Source of the DNA: Rheinheimera sp. 1928-s
GTDB taxonomy: Bacteria > Pseudomonadota > Gammaproteobacteria > Enterobacterales > Alteromonadaceae
NCBI RefSeq assembly: GCF_029269265.1
Contig: NZ_JARIXP010000002.1
Location: 483,469-547,468, forward strand
DNA: 64,000 nt
Reading direction: 5' to 3'
Within the stretch, counting starts at the first letter, position 1; each line of letters opens with the position of its first letter. The position numbers and the translations under genes are program-made. The notes beneath the pieces were generated by a model. It was not told the DNA's origin and did not search any database. It saw nothing but the letters and a program-made list of their open reading frames with translations. This document shows positions 1 to 9,514 of this stretch, in pieces.

Positions 1-2
1 TA

Positions 3-812
3 GCTGCGCGTGCGCTGGGTTATGAAGGCCAACAACACATTACTCTCGCCACTATAGTGGAATTCATTCACACCGCCACTTTGCTGCACGATGACGTCGT
101 GGATGAATCCATGCTACGTCGTGGGAAAGAGACGGCCAATGCTGTATTTGGTAATCAAGCCAGTGTGTTAGTCGGAGACTTCCTTTATACACGAGCGTTT
201 CAGTTGATGGTGTCGCTGGATAAAATGCAGATTATGCAAATCCTGGCCGATGCCACCAATATCATAGCGGAAGGCGAAGTGTTGCAGTTGATGAACGTCA
301 ACGACCCGGAAACCTCCGAACAAAACTATATGCAGGTGATTTACTGCAAAACTGCCAAATTATTTGAAGCCGCTACCCAGCTTGCAGCTATTCTGGCAAA
401 TCAGCCTGAATCGGTAGTGAATGCCATGAAACTCTATGGTATGCACTTGGGCACAGCTTTCCAGCTCATTGACGATGTACTGGATTATCAGGCGGATGCG
501 GATGAGCTAGGTAAAAACATCGGTGACGATTTAGCAGAAGGTAAACCTACCCTACCGTTAATTTATGCGCTGCGTCATACCAGTGGTGATGATCAGCAAC
601 TGCTGAAAGATGCGATTGAACATGCCAACGGTATGCAGCATCTGGACCGTATCATGGCGATTCTGGAGCAAACTAAGGCCTTTGCTTACACCAGAGAAAT
701 GGCTGAACAAGAAGCAGAAAAAGCCCGTCAGGCTATCGCTTTCTTACCAGAATCTGGTTACAAAGATGCTTTATTGACGTTAGCCGATATCGCAGTGCAA
801 CGGAATCACTAA
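3..812 (+). CDS. ispB: Octaprenyl diphosphate synthase, 5'-truncated by window edge
   Basis: Trans-type polyprenyl diphosphate synthase making the C40 side chain of ubiquinone/menaquinone from FPP and IPP in the cytoplasm. The reading frame is open from base 3, before the GTG at 57, so the true start lies outside the window. The first aspartate-rich motif (LLHDDVVDES, followed by RRG) lies near the visible N-terminus and the second (FQLIDDVLDY) near the middle, followed by GDDLAEGKPTLPLIYAL, typical of the family. A terminator hairpin follows the stop. Family identity is clear from the two DDxxD regions; the ispB assignment, rather than another long-chain synthase, rests on overall similarity as I remember it. 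Confidence 0.93.
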   Translation, partial: AARALGYEGQQHITLATIVEFIHTATLLHDDVVDESMLRRGKETANAVFGNQASVLVGDFLYTRAFQLMVSLDKMQIMQILADATNIIAEGEVLQLMNVNDPETSEQNYMQVIYCKTAKLFEAATQLAAILANQPESVVNAMKLYGMHLGTAFQLIDDVLDYQADADELGKNIGDDLAEGKPTLPLIYALRHTSGDDQQLLKDAIEHANGMQHLDRIMAILEQTKAFAYTREMAEQEAEKARQAIAFLPESGYKDALLTLADIAVQRNH

Positions 813-832
813 AAACGAGTTCATTTTAAAAG

Positions 833-860
833 AAAAAAGCCAGCTGATGCTGGCTTTTTT
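833..860. terminator. Bidirectional rho-independent terminator between ispB and mdh
   Basis: A 12-bp perfect stem, AAAAAAGCCAGC / GCTGGCTTTTTT, around a TGAT loop. The A and T runs at the ends give a U-tract in both directions, so it can end ispB (plus) and mdh (minus), which converge here. Confidence 0.9.
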
Positions 861-875
861 ACAGGTCAAAGAACC

Positions 876-1817
876 TTAGTTTGCGTTAGCAACAAACTCT
901 TCGCCTAACGTGATGTCAGCTTTTAACGTACCTAACATGTCGTTCATGGCTTTTTGCTCGTATGCACTTAACTCGCCGATAGGTAACAGTGCTTCAACAC
1001 CGTTTTTACCTAATACGATAGGTTGTGCGAAGAAACGGGCATGTTCACCCTGACCTTCAACATAAGCGTATTCAGAGACTTTTTCGCCCTGTAAGCCTTT
1101 GACTAAAGACACACAGAAACGTGCAGCAGCCTGACCCATAGACAGAGTTGCAGATCCGCCACCGGCTTTAGCTTCAACTACTTCAGTACCAGCGTTCTGG
1201 ATACGGTAAGTTAAAGAAGAGACTTCTTCATCTGTGAAGGTGACATCTTTGATTTGAGACAACAGAGGCAGAATAGTAGTACCGCTGTGGCCGCCAATGA
1301 CAGGAACAATCAATTCAGCCGGGTTTTTGCCTTTTAATTCAGCAACAAAAGTCTCAGCACGGATCACGTCCAGTGTAGTGACACCAAATAAACGCTTAGG
1401 ATCATAAATGCCTGCTTTTTTGAACACTTCAGCAGCAATAGCTACAGTAGTATTCACAGGGTTAGTGATCACACCCACTAAAGCTTTAGGGCAGTTCACA
1501 ACAATGGCTTCAGCCAAAGTTTTCACTACACCAGCGTTAATGTTAAATAAATCAGAGCGGTCCATACCTGGTTTGCGTGGCATACCAGCTGGGATCATGA
1601 CGATATCTGCACCAATCAGCGCTTTATCCAGGTCTTCTTTACCAAAACCTGTAATCTTCACCGCTGTAGGGATATGACTTAAATCTACAGCAACACCTGG
1701 TGTCACTGGCGCTAAATCGTACAAAGCTAAATCAGTACCGGCAGGTAAGTTTAACTTCAATAATAAAGACAGCGCCTGACCTATACCACCAGCAGCACCT
1801 AATACGGCAACTTTCAT
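876..1817 (-). CDS. mdh: Malate dehydrogenase (NAD-dependent)
   Basis: Interconverts malate and oxaloacetate in the TCA cycle. 313 residues, the usual length of the E. coli-type enzyme. It opens with the Rossmann motif [14 protein letters not shown], has the substrate-binding arginine segment [12 protein letters not shown], and the catalytic histidine in [14 protein letters not shown]. It is a single gene, divergent from argR with 185 bp between the starts, an arrangement known from E. coli and Vibrio. Ribosome binding site GGGAGAAT lies just upstream of the ATG. Confidence 0.97.
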   Translation of the reverse strand: MKVAVLGAAGGIGQALSLLLKLNLPAGTDLALYDLAPVTPGVAVDLSHIPTAVKITGFGKEDLDKALIGADIVMIPAGMPRKPGMDRSDLFNINAGVVKTLAEAIVVNCPKALVGVITNPVNTTVAIAAEVFKKAGIYDPKRLFGVTTLDVIRAETFVAELKGKNPAELIVPVIGGHSGTTILPLLSQIKDVTFTDEEVSSLTYRIQNAGTEVVEAKAGGGSATLSMGQAAARFCVSLVKGLQGEKVSEYAYVEGQGEHARFFAQPIVLGKNGVEALLPIGELSAYEQKAMNDMLGTLKADITLGEEFVANAN

Positions 1818-2002
1818 GCTATTCTCCCAATTTACGGTTCAAAAGAAACGCGCCAACAATACTGAAATGTGGCACAAAATACAAATCACTTACGCCTAAA
1901 GTCTAAGCATTTTATCCGATTTTGGTGTAATTTACTTGCTGAACCAGAGTATTAGTCCAAGTTCGGTCAAGACGGCCGAAAAAACAAAAAGTTTAAACAA
2001 AA

Positions 2003-2473
2003 ATGATGACTAAACAATCGAAACAAGAAGCACTGATCCAGGCCTTTAAATCCTTGCTAAAAGAAGAGCGTTTTGGCTCACAAAGCGATATCGTGGACGC
2101 GCTGAAAGCGGAAGGCTTTGACAACATCAGCCAATCAAAAGTGTCCCGTATGTTAAGCAAATACGGCGCAGTACGCACCCGTAATGCAAAGCAGGAGATG
2201 GTGTATTGTTTGCCGCCTGAATTGGGTGTGCCCACCACCAAAAGCCCGTTACGCCAATTAGTGCTGGATATAGAACATAACGATGTGATGATTATTATCC
2301 GCACCAGCCCCGGCGCTGCTCAGCTAATAGCCCGTTTATTGGATTCTGTTGGTAAAGCCGAAGGCGTGTTGGGCACCATAGCTGGTGATGACACCATTTT
2401 TATCGCACCTACCAGTGTTAAAAATATCAACTTCACCTTGAATAAGGTGACTGAGCTATTTGAAAAGGTCTGA
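2003..2473 (+). CDS. argR: Arginine repressor
   Basis: Hexameric arginine-dependent repressor of arginine biosynthesis, also an accessory factor for cer-type recombination in E. coli. 156 residues, normal length. The N-terminal winged helix includes [19 protein letters not shown] and the recognition helix [17 protein letters not shown]. The C-terminal arginine-binding oligomerisation domain includes [13 protein letters not shown] with the conserved GDDT. The start is ATG at 2003 or the adjacent ATG at 2006; no clear Shine-Dalgarno sequence separates them. The 3' end overlaps the convergent DyP gene by 18 bp. Confidence 0.96.
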   Translation: MMTKQSKQEALIQAFKSLLKEERFGSQSDIVDALKAEGFDNISQSKVSRMLSKYGAVRTRNAKQEMVYCLPPELGVPTTKSPLRQLVLDIEHNDVMIIIRTSPGAAQLIARLLDSVGKAEGVLGTIAGDDTIFIAPTSVKNINFTLNKVTELFEKV

Positions 2474-3385
2474 ACCGGCTTGTTCTTCCAGAAAATTGAT
2501 AGAGGGGGCAAAAAAAGCAGCCCCCGCTTCAATCTGACAATAGTCCAACAGCAAATCTGCATTGTCAGTGCCTAAGCCTAAGCGATTCACTAACCAGAGC
2601 GGTATATCTACAGCGTTCGCAGAAAAACCTACAGCAATCATACCTTGCGAGCGAATATCAGCCACCGGCATATTTTGCCATAAGATCTGTTTACGCCCGG
2701 ACTCATTCTCTAATGCCGTTTTATCAGCATGAGAATTTGCCTGACGTTGGGCTGAAGGCAGCAACTGACCATCCAACTTGTTTCGTCCCATTACAGCTTC
2801 CTGTTGTGGCATCGTTAATTGTTGCCAGCGCTGTAAGTCATATTGATAGCGCAACATATACACATAGCTGCCAGCACTCATATGGCTTTTAGGTTCATTG
2901 CTTATCAGCGCACACAAACGCCGTTGTTTGCCTTTGGGATTATCTGGAGCGTCATGAAACCCGGTCAGACTGCGGCCATCCAGATAACGAAATGCATGCA
3001 CTTGCTCGTACAAGTCCACATGCTGCTGCAGCAAATGGTAAATTTGCTGGGTAGCAATATGAATGACATCAAAACGGTCGGCACGAATTTGGATCAGCAA
3101 ATCCGGTGCCACTACAGGTAAGCCTGCAAGATTGTCCACAAAATCCGGCCAAGGTTCTGGTTGTTGCTCTGGATATAAATGAAGCCAGTAGTTTTGTCCT
3201 ATCGCCACAACCACATTCAGCATTGCCTCAGAAAATTGATCCGATAAGCGCTCAACCAACATAGGTACTTTAGCTAACTGCATTCGTACGTAATGCTCAT
3301 GACCATCCAGGGCATTCAGCAGCACATAACAACAATGCAAGTTTGCTTCGGCACAAATGCCTGATTGTTCCCGGGCCATATCCAT
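2456..3385 (-). CDS. DyP-type haem peroxidase family protein with altered distal site
   Basis: 309 residues, about the length of E. coli YfeX-type dye-decolorising peroxidases. From memory it aligns throughout: N-terminal [22 protein letters not shown] around residue 145 (family GFxDGTxNP, catalytic Asp kept), SHADKTAL with the proximal haem-ligand His at 219, C-terminal FFAPSINFL. The conserved distal arginine (family IVRQSLP or ILRDNMP) is replaced: here ILWQNMP, Trp236. The following glycine of GFxDGT is also alanine. No signal peptide, so probably cytoplasmic. It ends inside the convergent argR 3' end (18-bp overlap). Family membership is well supported; whether it still works as a peroxidase is uncertain. 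Confidence 0.85.
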   Translation of the reverse strand: MDMAREQSGICAEANLHCCYVLLNALDGHEHYVRMQLAKVPMLVERLSDQFSEAMLNVVVAIGQNYWLHLYPEQQPEPWPDFVDNLAGLPVVAPDLLIQIRADRFDVIHIATQQIYHLLQQHVDLYEQVHAFRYLDGRSLTGFHDAPDNPKGKQRRLCALISNEPKSHMSAGSYVYMLRYQYDLQRWQQLTMPQQEAVMGRNKLDGQLLPSAQRQANSHADKTALENESGRKQILWQNMPVADIRSQGMIAVGFSANAVDIPLWLVNRLGLGTDNADLLLDYCQIEAGAAFFAPSINFLEEQAGSDLFK

Positions 3386-3482
3386 CTCACTAGAATCAAG
3401 GGAGCGCGATCATACCAATTTGGCAGGTATTGGTCAGTAGTTTTCACTCGTGGCCGGCACTGGCAGACAATTGCCCTGTATT

Positions 3483-3504
3483 TTTGTGAGATATATCTCA
3501 CAAA
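3483..3504. promoter_or_regulatory. 22-bp perfect palindrome, candidate UvrY/GacA box for csrB
   Basis: The core TGTGAGATATATCTCACA is a perfect inverted repeat, extended by two bases each side. It resembles the upstream activating sequence of GacA/UvrY response regulators (Pseudomonas TGTAAG-N6-CTTACA; E. coli csrB TGTGAG...CTTACA, as I recall). Its centre lies about 180 bp upstream of the predicted csrB start, close to the far-upstream position of the E. coli site. Function is inferred. Confidence 0.7.
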
Positions 3505-3672
3505 TCAGTAAGCCAATGTAGTTTTTATTGCAGGCAACACTCCAATAACAAATATCTAAATATATGATTAATAATGAAATACCTCTAAAAAAGTACAGAT
3601 TACAATAATGTTTCACTACAAGTATTTAACAAACAAGGTCCTGTTCCAGTGATAAATGTACGATAATTACTT

Positions 3673-4004
3673 CGTCGCTGGATGTGACGGCTAAACAAGA
3701 TGTTTAGCAGGACAAGCTACAAGAGGTGGCAGCAGGACGCTTGGATACCAAAGGATTATGCAGGGTAGCACAAGGATGAACGGGACAGGCTCCGGATTGA
3801 GCATACATCTTCAGGATGAAGATACAAGGAAAAGGACTCTGCCGGAGGCAGAAGGTACTCTCAGGATGAGAGTTAGATGGAGAAGGATGCTGCGGGGATG
3901 CAGTCGGATTGTTCAGGATGAACACAGGGATGATCCATCAGGGATAGTGGTTGGAAGGACGCCACCAAGTTTTAGGGGCCGCGAAGTTCGCGGCCCGTCT
4001 TATT
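3673..4004 (+). ncRNA. csrB: CsrB/RsmZ-family CsrA-sequestering small RNA
   Basis: A roughly 330-nt non-coding segment with 22 GGA triplets before its terminator. Several sit at the tip of perfect hairpins: ATCTTCA-GGA-TGAAGAT (3807-3823), TCTGCC-GGA-GGCAGA (3838-3852), ACTCTCA-GGA-TGAGAGT (3857-3873), GTTCA-GGA-TGAAC (3911-3923). CAGGATG occurs three times, plus many AAGGAT, CGGAT and AGGGAT variants. This is the hallmark of CsrB-type RNAs, which titrate the translational regulator CsrA. A -10-like GATAAT at 3662-3667 suggests a start near 3673, where the first hairpin (CGTC...GACG) begins; the 3' end is a strong terminator. No open frame here has family support. The start is approximate, and the choice between csrB and csrC naming is arbitrary. 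Confidence 0.92.
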
Positions 4005-4006
4005 TT
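3976..4006 (+). terminator. Terminator of the CsrB-type RNA
   Basis: GGGCCGCG / CGCGGCCC 8-bp GC stem around AAGTT, followed by GTCTTATTTT. It ends the GGA-rich RNA gene. Confidence 0.88.
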
Positions 4007-4242
4007 CAGAGCAACCGCTTTTATTTATTTATTTGCAACCTTCCCCCTCACACATGCACCATCTCAAAGCATTTCTTGCGCCACTCTGAGGCAATTTAGA
4101 GTTTTCGCACTAACAATAATGTTGTTTTTTTCACCAAGGCTCTTTTCCTGTTTGAAAACAGCTGTTAGATTACAGGCGTTCTTTGCAAAATGATTTGGCG
4201 ACTGCACTAAAACAGCGCACAGGTCCGTGGCTAAGACCACAA

Positions 4243-4275
4243 GAAAAAACCCCGGAAGCTTACGCCGCCGGGGTT
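4243..4275 (-). terminator. Terminator downstream of amtB
   Basis: Read on the minus strand: AACCCCGG...CCGGGG followed by TTTTTTC. It lies 135 bp past the amtB stop, so the glnK-amtB transcript should have a long 3' untranslated region. Confidence 0.8.
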
Positions 4276-4326
4276 GTCTGATAAAGACAAAGGACAAGGA
4301 TAGACGAATTTGGTGGTACGAGTTTA

Positions 4327-4371
4327 GTTGCCAAGACCAACTGCTACTTGCGTAGCGGCTGGCTTGGCAAC
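4327..4371 (-). other. Structured element in the amtB 3' untranslated region
   Basis: Between the amtB stop and its terminator, the minus strand folds into a long hairpin: outer stem GTTGCCAAG / CTTGGCAAC (9 bp, perfect) and inner stem GCTAC / GTAGC closed by a GCAA (GNRA-type) tetraloop. It has no open frame. It could be a 3'-UTR-derived small RNA or a stability element; I do not recognise it as a named family. Confidence 0.55.
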
Positions 4372-4409
4372 CAGCTCCTGAGAAGCCCCACCGGCTCTTC
4401 CCAGGCTGC

Positions 4410-5681
4410 CTACTTTACTGTCGATACAAATTCAGGATAGGCTTCTACACCGCACTCTGAACGATCAACACCTTCATATTCTTCCTGCTCTGTGACACGG
4501 ATACCCACTGTCATCTTCAAAGCAAACCACACTATAGAGCTGGCAACAAAAACCCAGACGAAAATAGTAGCAGCACCAGCCAGTTGACCCATTAATGAGG
4601 CTGACGGCTTGGTCAGAGGAACAATCAATAATCCAAATAAACCTACAGTACCGTGCACAGAAATTGCACCTACAGGGTCATCAATTTTTAACTTGTCTAA
4701 GGCCAGAATAGAACCAACCACTAACACACCGGCAATAGCACCGAAGATAGAAGCTTCTAATGGTGTTGGTGTAGAAGGTTCAGCAGTGATAGCAACCAGA
4801 CCAGCTAAGGCTCCGTTTAACGCCATGGTTAAATCAGCCTTTTTGAACAACAGCATAGACAAGCCAATTGCAGCAATAGTTCCGGCAGCGGCAGCTGCAT
4901 TGGTATTTAAGAACACCACTGCTACCGCATTGGCGTTAGCAATATCACCTAACTTCAGCACAGAGCCACCGTTAAAGCCAAACCAGCCTAACCACAGAAT
5001 TAATGTACCTAAAGCCGCCAGTGGCATGTTGGAGCCAGGGAATGCATGAGCTTTACCGTCTTTGCCATATTTACCTTTACGGGCGCCTAACAGGATCACG
5101 CCAGCTAAAGCAGCTGCGGCACCAGCCAAATGCACTATGCCTGAACCTGCGAAATCAGAGAAACCTAAGTCACCTAAGCTGTATAAACCAAACACAGACT
5201 GGCCACCCCAGGTCCACGAACCTTCCATTGGGTAAATCACACCTGTCATGACCACAGCAAAGGTCAGGAAAGCCCATAGCTTCATACGTTCAGCCACAGC
5301 ACCTGATACGATAGACATAGCAGTTGCTACAAACACCACCTGGAAGAAAAAGTCTGAAGCTTTGGAATAAATCGCTTTGCCTTCAAAACCATTTTCACGT
5401 TCGGCGAAACTGGTTAAAGTCTGAGCAACATCCACTTCGCCAATACCTGTTAAGAAGTAGCCGCCGCCATACATCAGCTGATAACCACAGACCAGATACA
5501 TCACACATGATACTGAGTACAACACCACGTTTTTAGTCAAAATTTCCGTGGTATTTTTTGCCCTGACTAAACCGGCTTCCAGCATGGAAAAGCCAGCCGC
5601 CATCCACATCACTAAAGCGCCACACACCAAAAAGTAGAAAGTGTCCATTGCAAACTGTAAATGATAAATTTGTTCCTGCAT
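4410..5681 (-). CDS. amtB: Ammonium transporter
   Basis: Inner-membrane ammonium channel of the Amt/MEP/Rh family, 423 residues with the usual eleven hydrophobic segments. Visible signatures are the N-terminal FSMLEAGLVRAKNT, the twin pore histidines in GSGIVHLAGAAA and ISVHGTVGLFG, and GWFGFNGGS. There is no obvious cleavable signal peptide, unlike E. coli AmtB. It follows glnK by 10 bp in one operon, the standard pairing: uridylylation-free GlnK plugs the channel when nitrogen is plentiful. Expression should come from the sigma-54 promoter upstream of glnK. Confidence 0.96.
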   Translation of the reverse strand: MQEQIYHLQFAMDTFYFLVCGALVMWMAAGFSMLEAGLVRAKNTTEILTKNVVLYSVSCVMYLVCGYQLMYGGGYFLTGIGEVDVAQTLTSFAERENGFEGKAIYSKASDFFFQVVFVATAMSIVSGAVAERMKLWAFLTFAVVMTGVIYPMEGSWTWGGQSVFGLYSLGDLGFSDFAGSGIVHLAGAAAALAGVILLGARKGKYGKDGKAHAFPGSNMPLAALGTLILWLGWFGFNGGSVLKLGDIANANAVAVVFLNTNAAAAAGTIAAIGLSMLLFKKADLTMALNGALAGLVAITAEPSTPTPLEASIFGAIAGVLVVGSILALDKLKIDDPVGAISVHGTVGLFGLLIVPLTKPSASLMGQLAGAATIFVWVFVASSIVWFALKMTVGIRVTEQEEYEGVDRSECGVEAYPEFVSTVK

Positions 5682-5691
5682 GATTTACCCC

Positions 5692-6132
<441 letters not shown>

Positions 6133-6149
6133 TCAAAACGCTCAAAAAA

Positions 6150-6170
6150 AACGCACCAATAAGGTGCGTT
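6150..6170. promoter_or_regulatory. NtrC-like box that doubles as the yacL terminator hairpin
   Basis: CGCACCAATAAGGTGCG (6152-6168) has the GCACC-N5-GGTGC architecture of NtrC enhancer sites (E. coli glnA: TGCACCAACATGGTGCT, from memory). It is centred about 95 bp upstream of the predicted sigma-54 start. On the minus strand the same bases form an 8-bp hairpin followed by TTTTTTT, so it also looks like the terminator for the preceding gene yacL. Confidence 0.72.
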
Positions 6171-6211
6171 TATTCACTGCCAGAGTGCAGCTGATGGATA
6201 AAAAAACCAAA

Positions 6212-6586
6212 TCAGGCAGGTAAAAATTGCTGCCATTGCCGCACTAAATGCAGCAAATCTTCCAGGCCACATTCAGCATAAAGCTGACTCTGATCCAACT
6301 CCAGATCCTGCTCAGGATCCAACTCCATGTGAGGACTTTCGTCCTGCAACAATGCGTAATGACAAATCACCACTTCAGAAGCCTGTACCGTCAGACGATA
6401 TTCTTTGCCATCCCATTGATACTGACTCTGAGCATCTAGCTGTTGTAGCTGCGTTAACAGAAGCTGGTACGCACTTGCCTTAGGCTCAAACTCATCCAGC
6501 AAAAAACACTGTAATGCCAGCTGCTCAGAACTTAACTTCAGGCTGTAGCGCTTCGCATCAGTGTTGTAAATAAAATCGAATTCCAT
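6212..6586 (-). CDS. yacL: YacL-family (UPF0231) protein
   Basis: 124 residues, small and acidic, uncharacterised. It resembles E. coli YacL along its length: N-terminal MEFDFIYNTDAKR versus MDYEFLRD, a central WDGKEYRLTVQASEV region, and a C-terminal CGLEDLLHLVRQWQQFL versus CGVEDFLQVVAAYRNF. The gene follows acnB, as yacL does in E. coli. I chose the ATG at 6586; a GTG one codon upstream is possible. Function unknown. Confidence 0.85.
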   Translation of the reverse strand: MEFDFIYNTDAKRYSLKLSSEQLALQCFLLDEFEPKASAYQLLLTQLQQLDAQSQYQWDGKEYRLTVQASEVVICHYALLQDESPHMELDPEQDLELDQSQLYAECGLEDLLHLVRQWQQFLPA

Positions 6587-6616
6587 CACTCACCTGCCCC
6601 AAGAATAATGGCGAAT

Positions 6617-6639
6617 AAAAAGGCCCGCTTAGCGGGCCT
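6617..6639 (-). terminator. Terminator of acnB
   Basis: AGGCCCGC / GCGGGCCT stem with TTA loop; on the minus strand it is followed by TTTTTAT. It lies between acnB and yacL, so yacL may depend on readthrough or its own promoter. Confidence 0.85.
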
Positions 6640-6660
6640 CTGGCATCAGGTTAAAACGAA

Positions 6661-9258
6661 TTACACAGCTTGCTGAATAATCACGTTAGCCGCTTTGCTG
6701 GTGTACTGGCTCATCTGATGGAAATTCAGGTAGCGGTAGGTATCCGCAGCCGTCGTTTCGATCTGTTTAGCGTACTCCAGGTACTCTGGCACTGTTGGCA
6801 AACGGCCGATAATAGCAGACACAGCTGCTAATTCAGCAGAAGCCAGATAGACGTTAGCGCCCTGACCTAAACGGTTCGGGAAGTTACGGGTAGAAGTAGA
6901 TACCACTGTGGTATTGTCGCCTACACGAGCCTGGTTACCCATACATAATGAGCACCCTGGGATCTCAATACGGGCACCCACGCGGCCGTAAATACCGTAA
7001 TAACCTTCTTCGGTCAGCTGATCTTTATCCATCTTGGTTGGTGGAGCTATCCACAGACGGGTTGGGATCTGGCCTTTGAACTTGTCTAACAGTTTACCGG
7101 CAGCACGGAAGTGGCCGATGTTGGTCATACAAGAACCGATAAAGACTTCATCAATTTTGTCGCCTTCAACTTGCGACAACAAACGTGCATCATCCGGGTC
7201 ATTTGGTGCACACAGAATTGGCTCTTTAATATCAGCCAGGTCGATTTCGATGATGGCCGCATATTCAGCATCAGCGTCAGCACGTTCCAGTTTTGGATCA
7301 GCTAACCAGGCTTGCATCGCTTGAACACGACGTTCAATAGTACGCACATCGCCGTAACCTTCGCTCAGCATCCACTTTAACATCACGATGTTGGATTCTA
7401 AGTACTCAGCCACTGAAGCTTCAGACAAAGTGATAGTACAACCAGCAGCTGAACGTTCAGCTGAAGCGTCAGATAATTCAAAGGCTTGTTCAGCCGTTAA
7501 ATGTTCCAGACCTTCAATCTCTAACACACGGCCAGAGAAAATATTGACCTTGCCTTTCTTCTCAACCGTCAGCAAGCCCTGCTTGATGCCGTAGTAAGGA
7601 ATTGCATGTACTAAATCACGTAAAGTGATACCAGGCTGCATTTCACCTTTAAAACGCACCAGCACAGACTCAGGCATATCCAGTGGCATCACACCGGTAG
7701 CAGCCGCAAAAGCCACTAAACCAGAACCTGCCGGAAAAGAGATACCAATAGGGAAACGGGTGTGAGAGTCACCACCAGTACCTACAGTGTCTGGTAATAA
7801 CATACGGTTTAACCAGCTGTGGATCACACCATCACCAGGACGTAAAGAGATACCACCACGGTTCATAATGAAATCTGGCAGCGTGTGGTGCGTGTTCACG
7901 TCAACCGGCTTTGGATAAGCCGCGGTGTGACAGAACGACTGCATCACTAAGTCAGCAGAGAAACCTAAACAGGCTAAGTCTTTTAACTCATCACGGGTCA
8001 TAGGACCTGTAGTGTCCTGCGAACCTACTGTGGTCATTTTTGGTTCACAGTATTGGCCAGGCCTAATACCTTTCACGCCACAGGCTTTACCGACCAGCTT
8101 CTGGGCTAAAGTGAAACCTTTGTTGGTCACTTCAGTTACAGCAGGACGTTCGAACACTGTAGAGTGAGGTAAGCCTAAAGCTTCACGGGCTTTGTCTGTT
8201 AAACCACGACCGATGATCAAAGGAATACGGCCACCAGCGCGCACTTCATCGAGCAGTACGTTAGAACGCAGTTCAAAGGTAGAAATCACTTCATCAGTGC
8301 CATGGCGTTTAACCACACCCTGATGTGGGAAAATGTCGATCACATCACCCATATTCATGGTCGACACATCTAACTCGATAGGTAATGAACCAGAATCTTC
8401 CATAGTATTGAAGAAAATAGGTGCAATTTTGCTGCCTAAGCACACACCACCAGTACGCTTGTTTGGTACGAATGGAATGTCATCACCCATAAACCACAGC
8501 ACAGAGTTCGTCGCTGATTTACGGCTTGAACCAGTACCGACCACATCACCGACATAAGCCAGTGGGAAACCTTTGGCGATCAGCGCTTCGATTTGCTTGA
8601 CCGGGCCTTTTGAACCAGGTGCATCAGGCTCGATACCATCACGCACGTTTTTCAGCATAGCTAAAGCGTGCAGAGGGATGTCAGGGCGTGACCAGGCATC
8701 AGGAGCTGGCGATAAATCGTCAGTGTTGGTTTCGCCTGTAACTTTAAATACAGTCACAGTGATTTTTTCAGGGATAGCAGGCTTGCTGGTATACCATTCG
8801 GCATCCGCCCAGCTTTGTAATACAGCTTTGGCGTGCACATTACCTGCGTCTGCTTTTTCTTTCACGTCATGGAAAGAATCAAACATCAGTAAAGTATGAG
8901 ATAAACCTTTCGCTGCTAAAGCAGCTAATTGTGGGTTATCCAGCAAGTCGATCATTGGCTGGATATTGTAGCCACCAAACATGGTGCCTAATAATTCAGT
9001 TGCACGCTCTGCATTGACTAAAGGGCTTGATACTTCGCCTTTGGCGACAGCAGTTAAGAAGCCAGCTTTGACATAAGCTGCTTCGTCCACGCCTGGCGGA
9101 ATACGGTTTTCTAACAAATCAACTAAGAATTCGCCTTCACCCGCTGGTGGATTTTTCAGTAAGTCAGTTAACGACGCCACTTGTTGAGCATTCAGTGGCA
9201 ACGGAGGAATGCCTTGAGCCGCACGTTCGGCCACATGTTCACGGTATTGTTGAAGCAC
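6661..9258 (-). CDS. acnB: Aconitate hydratase B
   Basis: Main TCA-cycle aconitase, citrate to isocitrate, with a [4Fe-4S] cluster; also an iron-sensitive mRNA-binding protein in E. coli. 865 residues, normal for AcnB. The N-terminal HEAT-like region ([20 protein letters not shown]) precedes the swivel domain, the AcnB order. Cluster cysteines are in [16 protein letters not shown] and [13 protein letters not shown]. Other signatures: [14 protein letters not shown] and [15 protein letters not shown]. The start is GTG at 9258, supported by AGAGGA seven bases upstream. A -10-like TATAAT and a distant Fur-type palindrome lie upstream. Confidence 0.97.
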   Translation of the reverse strand: MLQQYREHVAERAAQGIPPLPLNAQQVASLTDLLKNPPAGEGEFLVDLLENRIPPGVDEAAYVKAGFLTAVAKGEVSSPLVNAERATELLGTMFGGYNIQPMIDLLDNPQLAALAAKGLSHTLLMFDSFHDVKEKADAGNVHAKAVLQSWADAEWYTSKPAIPEKITVTVFKVTGETNTDDLSPAPDAWSRPDIPLHALAMLKNVRDGIEPDAPGSKGPVKQIEALIAKGFPLAYVGDVVGTGSSRKSATNSVLWFMGDDIPFVPNKRTGGVCLGSKIAPIFFNTMEDSGSLPIELDVSTMNMGDVIDIFPHQGVVKRHGTDEVISTFELRSNVLLDEVRAGGRIPLIIGRGLTDKAREALGLPHSTVFERPAVTEVTNKGFTLAQKLVGKACGVKGIRPGQYCEPKMTTVGSQDTTGPMTRDELKDLACLGFSADLVMQSFCHTAAYPKPVDVNTHHTLPDFIMNRGGISLRPGDGVIHSWLNRMLLPDTVGTGGDSHTRFPIGISFPAGSGLVAFAAATGVMPLDMPESVLVRFKGEMQPGITLRDLVHAIPYYGIKQGLLTVEKKGKVNIFSGRVLEIEGLEHLTAEQAFELSDASAERSAAGCTITLSEASVAEYLESNIVMLKWMLSEGYGDVRTIERRVQAMQAWLADPKLERADADAEYAAIIEIDLADIKEPILCAPNDPDDARLLSQVEGDKIDEVFIGSCMTNIGHFRAAGKLLDKFKGQIPTRLWIAPPTKMDKDQLTEEGYYGIYGRVGARIEIPGCSLCMGNQARVGDNTTVVSTSTRNFPNRLGQGANVYLASAELAAVSAIIGRLPTVPEYLEYAKQIETTAADTYRYLNFHQMSQYTSKAANVIIQQAV

Positions 9259-9336
9259 AGTAATGTCCTCTGGTTAGGTCGCCACAGAGTACTGTATCAG
9301 TACCGCAGCGATAGACAGGAATCTCGAACAGGCTGG

Positions 9337-9342
9337 ATTATA
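9337..9342 (-). promoter_or_regulatory. Candidate -10 element for acnB
   Basis: Minus-strand TATAAT, 79 bp before the acnB GTG. No good -35 sits at 17 bp, so the promoter may need an activator. Confidence 0.45.
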
Positions 9343-9423
9343 AGAAAAAACCGCCTGAATTGACACCTGAGTATAAGCAAGCAAGCTTATAGTCGCTATA
9401 ACTTTCGTGAATACCCCATCCAG

Positions 9424-9440
9424 TTGAGAATCATTCTCAA
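9424..9440. promoter_or_regulatory. Fur-like palindrome upstream of acnB
   Basis: TTGAGAATCATTCTCAA is a perfect 17-bp inverted repeat close to the Fur box consensus (GATAATGATAATCATTATC). It lies 166 bp upstream of acnB and 449 bp upstream of the divergent hydrolase gene. The controlled gene is not determined. Confidence 0.6.
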
Positions 9441-9514
9441 AAATGATGCTACTTCGAACAAAAACTGTCGGGATCAAGGTTTTAAAATTATTTGAACAAC
9501 CTCAAAATGATTTA

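Noticed and set aside
3704-4099. Open frames on both strands across the GGA-rich region
   Set aside because: Low-complexity translations without family features; the GGA hairpins and terminator explain the region as RNA.
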